From positions 5,310,437 through 5,374,436 of the forward strand of contig CM035160.1 in the NCBI GenBank assembly GCA_020205615.1: 64,000 bases of DNA. The letters are read 5' to 3'. Positions 47,690-59,127 of this stretch are shown here, one piece after another. Under the pieces are notes generated by a model. The model ran no database searches and was not told the DNA's origin. It was given only the letters and a program-made list of their open reading frames with translations. Source of the DNA: Panax quinquefolius. Its lineage: Eukaryota > Streptophyta > Magnoliopsida > Apiales > Araliaceae. The position numbers were made by a program, and so were the translations under genes. Every line of letters starts with the position of its first letter. Positions within the stretch are counted from its first letter, which is position 1.

Positions 47690-48520
47690 AAGGATCTTGT
47701 GGAGCATAATCTAAACATAAGTCCGGGAATGAAGCCAATCAAAGCAAGCACCTCGCAACTATGCACCAAGTAGAAACTCAAATAAAGGAAGAAATCAAGA
47801 AGTTCTTTGGAAGTAGGGTTCATCGAAGCCGATTCAACATCCATATGGCTATCCAAAGATGTCACCGGTAAAGAAGTCAAAATGGACGACTACGAATATG
47901 TGTGGATTTGGAGAGATTTGAACAAGGTACGCCTAAACGACATGTACCCATTACCCAACATGTACACTTTGGTAGATGCAACGGCTAATCATGAGATGAT
48001 GTCATTCATGGACAGGTTTGTGGGTTCTGATCGGATAAAGATGTCCGTAGAAGATGCGAGTTAGTCGACAACCTTTCGTACCCCAGTTTGGGAATTTCTA
48101 CTATGTAGTAATGCCATTCGGGTTGAAGAATCTTGAAGCAACTTATCAAAAAGCAATGCACGCCATATTTCATGACATGATTCATGATATATAGTGGAGG
48201 ACTACGTAGATGACATAGTAGTGAAATCCAAGAAGGCGATAACTTCGTGTGGAGGACTCGAGGAAGTGTTGAGCGGTGCTCAAGGTATAAGTTGAGGATG
48301 AATCAAGAAGAAGTGCGCTTTGGGATGACTACTGAAAAATTCTTGGGCTTCTTGGTGCACAATAGAGGCTTAGAGGTGGACCCAAGCAAAGCGAAAGCAA
48401 TTATGAGATGCCCCCACCAAAAACGCAAACAGTTGAAGAGCTTTCTAGGAAAGTTTCATACACATGAGAAGATTCATGCCAACGATAAGCGAGGAGTCAC
48501 AGTAACCTTTTGGCAAATTG
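47690..48520 (+). pseudogene. Tat-type reverse transcriptase, decayed
   Basis: Blocks in order: HNLNISPGMKPIK (near 47705), WRDLNKVRLNDMYPLPN (47910-47960), HEMMSFMDRF (47990-48020), FGNFYYVVMPFGLKN (48080-48130), AMHAIFHDMIHDI (48155-48195), VEDYVDDIVVKSK (about 48196-48235, with the Y-V-D-D box) and EKFLGFLVHNRGLEVDPSK (48330-48390). Stops and shifts separate them. Confidence 0.9.
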
Positions 48521-48599
48521 CTAAAAGGAAAGGCACAATGGAATGGGGCAAGACCAACAACAAAGCGTTTGAGAAGGTGAAAAGAATTTTGGCTTCAAA

Positions 48600-49500
48600 G
48601 ACAAACAATGGTAGTGCCACAAGAGGAATACCGTTGCGGCTTGTACATCACATCTACCAGTCCATAGGTGGATTGATCACGCAGGAGGTGAGCGGAGAAG
48701 AGAAACTCAGATATTACATTAGCCGATAATCCGGGGACCGGAAACCGGTATTCACAAGTGGAGAGGCATTGTCTAGCATTGGTATTCATTGCATGAGAAA
48801 ATGCGGCATTATTTTTAGCACACGAAATAAAGCTTGCAACAAAAAGCGATCCAATCGGATACCTATTAACTAAGCCCGGCGTTAGTAGGAAGACTGGCGG
48901 ATGGATGATGATTCTTTCGTGAGTACGACATCAAATGTGTAACACCAAAAGCAATCCGATGTCAAGCCTCGGCGGACCTACCGGCTCAATTTCCAAATAG
49001 AGAATATGAACCCCCGCTTCCGAGGATCTTCCGGTGAAGAAGTAGAATCAATCGAGTTGAAAAATGAGGACCCGAATGGTGGAGTTTGGCTTTTGATGGA
49101 TCATCCGCAAGAAGGTAAAAGCGGAGCAGAGTGGTGTTGACCACTAAAGAAGGAAATGAAGTGGCCTGTCATATAAATTGGATTTCCCTCAGCACAAACA
49201 ATGAAGCGAGAATATGAGGCGTTCATACTAGGATTGTTGGCGACTCAAGAATTGGGAGCCAAATATCTTAAAGTAAAGGGAGATTCAAACCTCATAGTCT
49301 GAATGATAAGAGGCCAATTTGGAGTGAAGGAACCTATATTGGCGCCATATCGAATCAGTAGACACAAAAGGTGATGGAGGCTTTCAAGAAGGTGGTGATT
49401 GAATATGTGCGAAGAGGATGGAATAAACAACTGATGCACTAAAGAATAGCGATAGCATCTCGAGTCTATGTCCAAGGTGAGAATTTGGATGTAAAGGTAA
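48600..49500 (+). pseudogene. Tat-type RNase H region, decayed
   Basis: A readable block NEAREYEAFILGLLATQEL is seen near 49200-49255 with shifts, followed by GAKYLKVKGDSNLI (49256-49300). This matches the N-E-A-E-Y-E-A-L-x-x-G-L and the D-S-x-L-V blocks of plant Tat RNase H. Confidence 0.75.
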
Positions 49501-49599
49501 TGAAGAGAACCCTCCCAACCACGATTGCTAAATTTGTTCCCCAAAAATATGATAGATGATTGGCGATCGACATCTCCAATCAATTGAAAACAAGGAGGA

Positions 49600-51050
49600 A
49601 CAATACCTACCGTAAAATTACGAAGTACAACATCATCAAAGATGTCTTGTATCACAAAGAAGCGGATGGTGTGTTGACACGATGCTTGGGAGGCAGGAAG
49701 CGAGATAGAGTCTTCTGAACAGTGCATGACGAGAACTGCGGATCAAGCGAGACATAGAAGGCAGATCGTGAGTCGCAGCGTCGAGGGTATTATTGGCTCA
49801 AATGAAGAAGGAAGCGGATGCCCCTACAACGCCTTGATGTGTTTCATGCCAAGAATACCACAGGGAGGATGAATGCGCCTTCATTGAAGATATAGTGGAT
49901 TGGCGAATCCCTTATGTGGAGTTCTTGCAAAGCGGGACTCTTCCGACCGAAAAGAAGGACGCAATTATAATCAAGAGGAAGTCACAATGTTTCTTCTTGC
50001 AGAATGGAGAATTGTTTAGAAGGGGATTCAATGGCAAGCCCCTAACGGTGTCGGGAACTAGGTGAAGCCAAAGATTTGTTTTACCAAATGCACAAGGATG
50101 AACACTATGGGGAGCCAAGTTGTACAAACAACTTATCGATCATGGTTACTACTTGGCAAAGATGGAGGAGATAGTCTAGAATTTGTTAAAAAGTGCCACA
50201 TTTGTCAAATACATGGAAACTTGATCCATGCTCCGTAGTGGATTTGCGAACCTTAGCAACACCACGGCCCTTTCATACATGGGGAATGGATCTTATAGGT
50301 CCTGTTCACCCTAATTCCAAGGGTAACATATGGATTTTAAGCGCCATCGAGATGTACACAAAGTGGGTGGAGGCAATACCACTTGAAGAAGGCCACGGGA
50401 CCAAAGAGTGGCCAATTTTATCAAGGAGCACATCATTTCTTGCTTTGAATCCAGAAAGATAATTTTATCGGATAATGGAACTCCGCTTCATCAATAGGGA
50501 TGTCAAAAATCGATGGAAAGATACAGGTGAAACATTACAAGTCATCACCATATTACCCGAAAGGCAAATGACGGACAAGCGGAGGTTACTAAACAAAACC
50601 TTGATAAAAATTTATCAAAAACCTGAGACGATCATCATCCCAAGACATGGTGAACAATTACCAATAAGCGTTATGGGCATATCGAACTTCAAAAAGGAAG
50701 CTTCTGAAGTGAGACCCCATATCTTTGGTTTATGGTGAAGAAGGTTGTTTTGTTTGTCATTGAAATAGAAATACCTTCTACTCGAATGAGACTTGAAGCT
50801 TGTCGAGGAAGAAAACCGACCATCGACCTCAGAGCCTTTAGTTGACTTTCGAGATAAGGCTAAAGAAAAGCTAGAACAGTACCATGAAAAGATCTGCGAC
50901 GACAATACAATACCGCAGTGAGTACCACGACCCAATTTTGGTGGGGACCTAGTACTCAAAACAATGACTCAAGTCGTGAGAGGACCCCAACCACCAAATT
51001 TTACCCCAAATGGGAAGGCCCATATAGGTACACGAGAGATCTCTAAAAGC
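49600..51050 (+). pseudogene. Tat-type integrase, decayed
   Basis: The zinc-binding H-H-C-C region is seen near 50090-50215 (CHICQIHGN). The core reads FHTWGMDLIGPV and YTKWVEAIPLEE (50270-50400), with the second catalytic aspartate region ILSDNGTP near 50460-50490. The end, FTPNWEGPY at about 51000-51030, is the conserved C-terminal block. Frameshifted throughout. Confidence 0.88.
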
Positions 51051-51129
51051 GGGTAATCTGAAGATATCTCGTGTGGGATCGAGATCTTTATCTCGGGCCC
51101 ATTGAACTTGAAGTGGGTAAAGAAATATT

Positions 51130-51490
51130 ACACATGAGAAGAAAGATCACAAAAAGTTATACTTTCAACTTCAAAAGTAATCGAGGCACTGACTAATCTA
51201 CGACCCTTGGAAGTTACACTTTCAAACTTCAAAAGTGATCGAGGAACTCCGATTAATGACCCTCGACATTACACTTTCAACTTCAAAAGTGGTGAGGCAC
51301 CCGAGTTTAAGCCCTCAACCCCGAAAGTTACACTTTATCTTTAAAAGTGACAAACTTTATGCTTTATTCGACAAAAGCAAGAAAGTTACACTTTACCTCT
51401 AAAAGTGGCAATCGTTATGCTTTCTTCGACAAAAGCAAGATTTACTAATGAAACGTTATGCTTTTCGTTAAAAGCAATTTTATTATCAAT
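51130..51490 (+). repeat. Degenerate minisatellite downstream of pol
   Basis: Four to six units of roughly 65-75 bases with the core AAAGTTACACTTTCAACTTC and AAAAGTGATCGAGG; later units change to AAAGCAAGAAAGTTACACTT. Confidence 0.75.
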
Positions 51491-51839
51491 AAATCTACAA
51501 ACTTTCACTTATACTTGAATATTATTTTTAAATTTCTTAAGAAAAAAGAGTATAAAGTCAAGTTTTGGTTTGTGAAAGCTATATATACATGTTTTTGATA
51601 AAATTCATATTTACTTGTGGTTGTCTTTTAATATTAATCTGAATAACTTGAGATTCAATGATAAATATTGAATTTTAAGGAGTCATTCAAATTAAAAGCA
51701 ATCAACAAGAATGAAGAAACCACATTTTGATAAATGAAACATGTGTAAATGAGTTTCTGAAACGGGAAATCGAAAAAAAAAAAACTACTACAACAAGTTA
51801 TGATCTAAAGGCCAAGACATATCAAACTGAAGAGGAGGC

Positions 51840-54800
51840 ATAGCTAAAGCTTCCAAGTCAGCAATGGCCGCATCTCAAACCTTAAGATTTGCGACTTTTC
51901 ACCTCCTTAACTTGTTGGGTAATTCTTTAAGTCCCGTCATTGCACTCCACATCCTGAAATTTAGCATTTAGATCCCGAAGCTGGTCCTCTAAATCTTGAG
52001 ACTGGATCTTCAGTTTGTTGGCGGCTTCATCAAGCTCGAGAAAAGTCAAGACCGAAAAAGAATCATCTTCACACTTACATACAAAGAACCTCCGAACGTA
52101 GTGAAACAAGATTAAAACTTGATTTGAGAAGATCCACCTAACACGAAAAGGAGACATGTCAACACCCACGAGCCTTCAAGGTCATTCACATCATCACTAA
52201 ACCTCTTGAGTCCTCGGCTCGTAAGGAATATAAAGACAGAGTGCAACCCAAGAACAAGGCTTGCAAGTGGTACAGGAAGAAGGTTTGGGTGGAAGCATCT
52301 TAATAATCAATCGGTCAAGTGTCTGCGAAACCGAGCTAGGAGACGCTCCTGATTTTCTTGACTAGGAGATGATATCTGAAAACCCCTCCATGGAATAAGA
52401 TCCCCACTTGGATTGAAGGAAGCTCTGGCAGAAGCCACTTTAGACGCCACCATAGAATTTGACAAGAAGCAAGAGATGGAGGATCGGAAAGATGTTAGTA
52501 TGGTGATGATTCCTCGAAGCCTTGGCCACTGGAGGATAACCAAGGTCACTATAAAAGGCGAGTGGGCGACATCCTGGATGGAGAACATCAAACAAAGCCG
52601 AGGCCTCAACAGCAAAGGCAAATCTTTCATCTTCTCACTCTGAAAACAAAAAATGTCAAAGCATAATATATTATAAAAAAAGAAAAAAAGAAAAAGAGAT
52701 ACTCACAATATATTGAAAGAAAGATACTCACAATATAGCCAATGGAAAAGGAGTCAGGAGATGCCACGGAGACGGGAATGTCATTTAATCCACCCAAAGT
52801 ATTATCAATAATGCCCTCCTGATCGATCACTAACTCGGCAGACTCCTTCTGGGGAGGATGGACATCAACAATAGTCTCTGAAGGATTCCCCTCGAGGAGG
52901 TAGGAGCCTTATTAGCATCTTTAGGCCCATCATATGGAGAAGTCATAGGAAGGATTGAAGAAATCGATTATCACCCACAATGACGCTTGGGCTTACATCG
53001 GATAAAGTGTCTTTAGCATCAAGGCTAACACAATCATTATCTGAAGAAGAAGGCGACTCGACACCAATAAGGATAGGTTGAGAAGGCTCACGACTAAGCG
53101 AAACCCGGCCGCAGCTACCTCATGTGTAGTACCGAAATAAACCCAAGAGAACATCATAATCCTCTTCATTGACCTCTAATCCGAAAATCAAGAAAATAAA
53201 TACATAAGGAAACACGAAAGCAACTATACGAGGGATAAATAAAAAAAATATGGAAATGTCACAAAAAAAAAAAAAAACCAAATTTCTACGTTGCTTCTTG
53301 ACCGGATCCTCATTTGCCAAGATACTAGAACCAAAAGATCATCAAGAGGACGTTTCGATGATGGCTTTAAGCGAAGCCTAATGACGGACGACTAACCGGA
53401 ACCACGAAAAGAAGTAATAGGAGGATCCACCTCGAGAATCGATGAGTGGTAGATGCTTTTGCTTTAGAACGGGTGATTCTCATTTCCTCGACCGGAGGAT
53501 CCTCGGGAGGAACCGAAGAAGGTATCTGTGATAGAGATGCATGAGGCGGGCTCGTGGTGGAAGAATCCGGAGGTAGTAGGGACGTGTGCACAAGAATAGT
53601 TGGGTCACTTCGAGGATGAATGCCTAATGACTAAGGATGAGAAGACTTAAGCATCGAGCCTCACGCTCAATGATAGGCGGAACTCTTCGGTTGACCAACG
53701 TTACGAGCGAATAGTGGTCTTAGGAGAACATAACAACTTTGCCCATTGGAGACGTTCGAATAGAAACCGGTAGAGAACAAATCAAGTATCATCCCCCATC
53801 TTTTAAGATTGACCGCCAATAATTACGCCATTTGGTAGTATATCGCCTAATCAAGAGAATCATTCTTGTATGATAAAGGAAGGGATTTATGAGGAGCATT
53901 TGGAGGCCTTGGAAATGCCCACATAAAAGAGGAGAGGTAGAGACAAAGTTGAAAGGCGGCGCCTCATAAGTCTCCGACAACAAGTGTGGCCAAAAAGACG
54001 CTCTGGTCAAATCAAAATCCTCGCACCACCACGTGAGGAGAATAAAAGCACAAGTGCAAAAACCATTATCTTCGACGAAGTAAGGAAGCTCCGTGAGTAG
54101 CAGAAGGAAGACGAACCAAGACAACGAAGAACCACTCAATTCGACGATATCCGAGTAGGAGCGAAAGTGATGCCTATAGAAGTGGGGCGGGCATAACGCC
54201 ACCGTCTGCGAAACAATAGTGTATGGACGAGTCAGAAAGCATGAAGAATCATCGATAAATGTCAGTAATCAATTAGATCGGTGATCAATCCAATGAAGCT
54301 ATCTGAGGGACAATGTTACGTGAACGAAGAAGGATCTGAATCGCTTTTTCTTCTTAGGAAAATGTGCAGAGTAGAATATCTCAAAAAGTGCTCAAGAGAA
54401 AGATTTGAAGAAAGGAGCGGGAGGCGAAGCAATTTACGTCATACCTGAGTAAAGAAACAAAAAGATTAATAAGAAAAATTGCAGTGTGAAAGACAGATAG
54501 TTAATAAAAATACGAAAAATGGATACCTCCCAACGGATTCCTTCATAGCGAGAATAGTTTCGTCCAAACGATGATACAATGTTCCTAAGAAGAGAGGAGC
54601 GAGAGGAACATTTAGACCTCGAGATAACATAGAAGCTAAACCAAACATGCGAGTCGAAGGACCATCTACGGAGACCCGGAAAAAATGAAGCGGGATAACC
54701 ACATAGCCAATAAGCGACTAAGGGAAAAGGGCAAGGCTCTTCATGGAAAGTGAGGACGACTTGTTATAGTCGAAACTATTTCTGTATCCCCTGCCCAGTA

Positions 54801-55725
54801 ATCCTCAAGAAGTAAGCGCACCCAGATAACCAGAATTCTTTTCACGGTTAGAAGTCTCAAAGTTTGGGAGGAGCATGTCACCCCGAAATCGCGAGATATA
54901 ATTGGGAGCTCGCTTGGAAGCTTCACATTAAATAAGCGATGCACTCAACATCTCTAGGAGACAAGCTAGATATGCTACAGAAGCCGTCAATGCACAATGG
55001 GGAAGGCTACAAGATATAATCTAGAATGAGTTCATACTCTAAAAAATATATATATATATAATAAAAAAAAAAAATAAAATGAATCGAAATAAAAAAATAA
55101 AAATAAAAATAAAATAAAAAGATTACTTGGTAAATGGCATAAACGTCCTCTCAGAGTTGGGGTGAACTCCCCAAGCGATAATAAATGTACATGTGGAAGA
55201 ACACCAGCGTGAAATCAAGATCAGAAGAGCATCTTGGTCCCGCCGGACACGAAGATCCTGCATAATCGAATGCAACGCAAAATGTCTACCCTCTTCAAAG
55301 ATATCCACATAATCGAAATTTATGAGAACCTCGTCGGTCCAATGTTGCCACCCCAAGACGATTGGATGAGTCGATATGAAATGAATGGGACTGTAGGGTA
55401 TTCCCTGCTTTTCTATACATATACGAGGAATGCGAAAGCGAGCAGTGGAAAGTCGCCTAAACTTATATGGCCGTAGATATAGAAATAATCCTGCTTTCTC
55501 AGGAGGAAGAAAGGTTGTACGATCATAATTCTTCACTTGCTCCCAGAAAATGTCAGAAGACCCATAAAAAGGAGCCTTTCCCCAATCGCTGATGAAAGGA
55601 ACCTCCTTAATAGTTTTCGGGTCTGTGGAACGTTCACTGGAGTTGGCCTGCAACAAGAAAATATAACATGAGAATTCTAGAAACAAGGAAAGAAAGTGAA
55701 TGAGCATTTGAAATTAAGTGCTTAC
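51840..55725 (-). pseudogene. Antisense, apparently intron-containing gene with plant mobile domain (PMD) signature, carried by the Tat element
   Basis: On the minus strand a chain of open pieces separated by intron-like gaps reads from about 55725 to 51840. The main piece (55123-55707) contains FISDWGKAPFYGSSDIFWEQ and GVHPNSERTF-type text. A later piece (54466-54702) reads RMFGLASMLSRGLNVPLAPL and LGTLYHRLDE, matching the aminotransferase-like plant mobile domain, a module shared with host MAIL1-type genes and some transposons. The C-terminal piece (51927-52169) is a short coiled coil. Splice signals on the minus strand support introns at about 55653-55724 (ATG|GTAAGC; TTGCAG|GCC), 55037-55120, 54444-54527 (GAG|GTATCC; ACTCAG) and 52641-52731 (GTGAGT; TTTTCAG). 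Stops and shifts in the exons suggest decay or sequence errors. Extra ORFs in this position are known for Tat elements; the role is unknown. Confidence 0.65.
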
Positions 55726-56039
55726 CATAACAAGAGAGAGGGTATGAAACTTAAATAAGAAGATTGGATTTGGGAAAGGAAGATCACGGACACCTTGGAT
55801 TCGGGAAAGAAAGATCACGAACACCTGAAAGAAGAAAAAGAGCACAAGCATTAGGAGCCATTCAAATAAAAAGGGTAAAAGAAGAACGGGGAAATGTGAA
55901 AAAAGAGGCCATTAGGTCGGTTCCCCTAAAGGTTGACCCATAGGATTTAGCCACCTAAGGAGCTCTCCCCTCTTACATTTAACTTCTCCTTACTCGTCGA
56001 ATCAACTGATTGGAATGAATGCTACTTCACCGGAGCATC
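55726..56039. other. Spacer between antisense gene and tandem repeats
   Basis: No ORF or repeat of note; could hold the antisense gene's promoter, since its first exon would start here, but no TATA box is certain. Confidence 0.35.
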
Positions 56040-56712
56040 CAAACTAAGATCCTTGTTAAGGTGAAATGGCTCGGAATAAGTTCTTCCTCCTTGTGATGTT
56101 GTCCTTTCTTTCAAAATATCCGAGCCAATGACCTTGTTAAGGTGAAATGGCTCGGAATAAATCCTTCCTCCTTGCGGGGTTGTCCTTTCTTTCAGAATAT
56201 CCGAGCCAAGGACCCTTGGTAATGGGAAATGGCTCTAATAAATTCCTCCTCATGCGGTTTCCTTTTCTTCTAGAATATCCGAGCCAATGACCTTGTTAAG
56301 GTGAAATGGCTCTAATAGATCCTTCTCCTCGGTGTTCCTTTCTTCCAGAATATCCGAGCCAATGACCTTGTTAAGGTGAAATGGCTCAGAATAGATCCTT
56401 CCTCCTTGCAGTGTTCCCTTTCTTCCAGAATATCCGAGCCAATGACCTTGTTAAGGTGAAATGACTCAAAATAGATCCTTCCTCCTTGCAGTGTTCCCTT
56501 TCTTCCAGAATATCCGAGCCAATGACCTTATTAAGGTGAAATGGCTCGGAATAAATCCTTCCTCCTTGCGGTGTTGTCCTTTCTTTGAGAATATCCGAGC
56601 CAAGATCCTTATTAAGGTGAAATGGCTCGGAATAGAGGCCTCCTCCTTGCAGTGTTGTTTTCTCTTTGAGAATATCCGAGCCAAGATCCTGTTAAGGTGA
56701 AATGGCCCGGAA
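56040..56712 (+). repeat. Tandem repeat array in the Tat 3' UTR (about 76-84-bp unit, about 8 copies)
   Basis: Units carry AATATCCGAGCCAATGACC, TTGTTAAGGTGAAATGGCTC and TTCCTCCTTGCGGTGTTG. Unit length varies through small deletions; CCGAGCC recurs near 56122, 56203, 56279, 56357, 56435, 56515, 56596 and 56678. Translation in any frame is repetitive and without domain. Confidence 0.92.
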
Positions 56713-57347
56713 AAGAAAAACTACAATCACCTGAAAAGAAAAGAAATTCATGGAGCAATTAGAAAGAATTCAAATATTAAAATAAAAAGAAAAAAAAATG
56801 AAGTTCGAGCCGCCTGAACTCTTAAAGAGTTTTGATTTGTGGCTACAACGTATAGATGTTGCCTTCGGGAATTTTTATACATGACTATACAGAGATCGAT
56901 TAGCACGTGATTTGGGGTCACTAGTTTATGCTTCATGAAATTCCATGACCTATTAATATGGGGCAAGTAAAGACTATGTGCCTACACTAGCCATTTACCA
57001 TGAACTGAAGTGGGGACTTGAGCCTATACTAGACTACTAGCCATTTACAAATATATAATTCCTAAACAACCTATATGATTTCCCGTGTATATCATTTCAT
57101 TCTAATTGGGCTATATATAATATATGGTTTCCATGGGTTTACCAATATATGATTCCTAAACAGCCTCCCTTATTACATATATAATCAGTGATCATGACAC
57201 ATCCATTTTTTCCATACAAATGTATACGCTTCTCAAAACAGTTCATATGAATCGAAGAATAGAAAAATAATGGATACGATACCTGTACCAAAAGCATGCG
57301 GATTATTGATCGTTTCTGGTGAAGAATTCAAGCCCGGAGCTCGGAAT

Positions 57348-57351
<4 letters not shown>

Positions 57352-57394
<43 letters not shown>
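57352..57394. repeat. (TA)n microsatellite
   Basis: About 21 uninterrupted TA units. Confidence 0.95.
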
Positions 57395-57397
<3 letters not shown>

Positions 57398-58082
57398 GAA
57401 GGATGAGAGCTTGAAGTCGGAGGAAAAAGAAAGAAAGTAGAGAGAAAATTATACTCAGCGGTAAAGAACTTGAGGCTTGAAGGAAGTTTCACAAGGAATT
57501 CCTGTAAAAGCTAAAAGGTAATCAAATCTTCAATTGAAAAATATATTATATAAAATATACGTTCACAAGTAATCAAATCTTCAATTGAAAATATTATATA
57601 TATATATATATAAATGGAATATTTAATATTATTTTTTTTGACTTAAAAAATAAAGATTTGATCTTGTTTCCAAATAAAAGATGATTTGATCTTATTTATA
57701 AAATAAAATACGATTTAATATTATTTAGTAATATATATATATATCATAAAAAAAAATTTGAATTTGAAAATTTAGTACTAGGCTACTACGTACACGCCAG
57801 CGTAAAGTTAAGAGTAATATTTTGAATCAGTTTTCCGTGAAATCGACCTACAATTGACCATTTGTCAACTAGATGGATATGAATGATATATTGCATTTCT
57901 ATAACATGCATTTGGTGGTTTTTTGTTACGCATGTAATTGTATTCTTATAATTCATTCATTCCTATCGAAGAAATCACAAATGATTAATTGGATGACAAC
58001 TTCATCCAAACTAAATCTTAACGTAAGGAAGGGAGTAGAAATTAAGTACAACTGAGGTGTAAAAGTAGATAAATTTTCCATA

Positions 58083-58088
<6 letters not shown>

Positions 58089-58120
<32 letters not shown>
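58089..58120. repeat. (TA)n microsatellite
   Basis: About 15 TA units; a second tract at 58189-58211 follows. Confidence 0.93.
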
Positions 58121-58124
<4 letters not shown>

Positions 58125-58424
58125 TTTAATTTTATATAAAGAAAGATTTTATTTTTTCAAAATAAAATAAGATTTTATTTATTTAGTAATATATATATAT
58201 ATATATATATGTATGTATATTTTAAGGAAACAAAGATTGTGCAAGATTTGGAGAAGATTTTTAATATTTCGTGGGTGAGCTACCCTAAGGGGTCCCCTCT
58301 CCAAGAATTTTTTGTTTTTCAGGACTTGCAAGATCGAGTTCCGCACATTGTTCAAAAATTTGAAACATGACTCAAAGACTTGAAGAAATTTGCACGATCA
58401 CCACTCCGAAGGTGTGACTGACGT

Positions 58425-58436
58425 GCAGGGGGCAAA
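58425..58436 (+). promoter_or_regulatory. Polypurine tract of the Tat element
   Basis: GCAGGGGGCAAA just before the LTR start TGTGAGTCC; G-rich tracts followed by CAAA are usual before Tat LTRs. Confidence 0.75.
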
Positions 58437-59127
58437 TGTGAGTCCATGTACAAATTAGGGTTCACATGACCTAATTGAATTGAATGCGCAATTAGGGTTC
58501 CACGGCTTCATTAAGGGTGCAAATTAGGGTTCGCATAACCTAATGAAATAAAGACGGAAAAGTCAGAAATAAATGTGCGAGACCTGCGAAAAGCCTCCAC
58601 GTGTCCCGAGGCAGAAGACTCGTGGAGGCGGCTCGTTTTGGGAATTGATTGAGGGATTGGATTGGTGGCTAGAAGACGAGGGCAATATATGGCATTACTC
58701 GAAGGACTAAAGGGTATTTATGGAATTTCCCTGAAGGCACACCTTGCACATGACTACTTTCCGTAAAAACCCTATAAATACCCCTTCCATTCCATTTGGA
58801 AAAGGGGACTTCTCCAGACCAAGACTTGGACTCTTGGAAGATCAAAGGGACCTTTTGGTGACTTAAAGGCTTGGAGATTTCACCTAAAACACCAAAGGGG
58901 TTTGGACATTCTCTCAACTTGAAGGACTCAAGAAGGCTCTTGGAATCCTTGTTACCCTAACACTTGCTTCTTGATTCTAGGGAGTTCTATGCATCGCGTC
59001 GTTAGAATCGCCCACCGCTGTCGTTTCCCTCTTCAATCAATCAATCAATTCCGTATTTTTCGTGAATTTCTCTCCTCCTCACCAACACGAAACCCTAACC
59101 CCAAAGTGAGTCGATTTATTTCGCCTA
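58437..59127 (+). repeat. 3' LTR of the plus-strand Tat element
   Basis: Starts TGTGAGTCCATGTAC after the polypurine tract. TATA box CTATAAATA at 58772-58780. R-U5 matches the inverted LTR at 44640-45005. The end is blurred (…TTCGCCTACG near 59127); it runs straight into vicilin coding sequence instead of a primer site, as expected for a 3' LTR at an insertion edge. Confidence 0.82.
58772..58780 (+). promoter_or_regulatory. TATA box in the Tat 3' LTR
   Basis: CTATAAATA followed by CCCC, with the same context inverted at 44979-44988. It lies about 340 bases from the interrupted vicilin coding sequence and points into it from the antisense side. Confidence 0.65.

Larger units (their letters stand above)
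56713..58424. other. AT-rich 3' region of the Tat element with microsatellites
   Basis: No gene. (TA)n tracts at 57352-57394, 57597-57613, 58089-58120 and 58189-58211. Two about 30-base segments with AATCAAATCTTCAATTGAAAA near 57520 and 57570 form a short direct duplication. Confidence 0.6.
45380..59127 (+). mobile_element. Tat-type Ty3/gypsy retrotransposon, plus strand, decayed, 5' LTR not found
   Basis: Order on +: gag (45380-46480), protease (about 46650-47000), RT (47690-48520), RNase H (about 48600-49500), integrase (about 49600-51050), non-coding repeats, an antisense gene (51840-55725), tandem-repeat 3' UTR (56040-56712), polypurine tract and 3' LTR (58437-59127). A large region between pol and the 3' LTR with tandem repeats and an extra ORF is known for the Tat lineage. 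The expected plus-oriented 5' LTR is absent; an inverted LTR lies there instead. All coding parts are broken. Confidence 0.82.
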
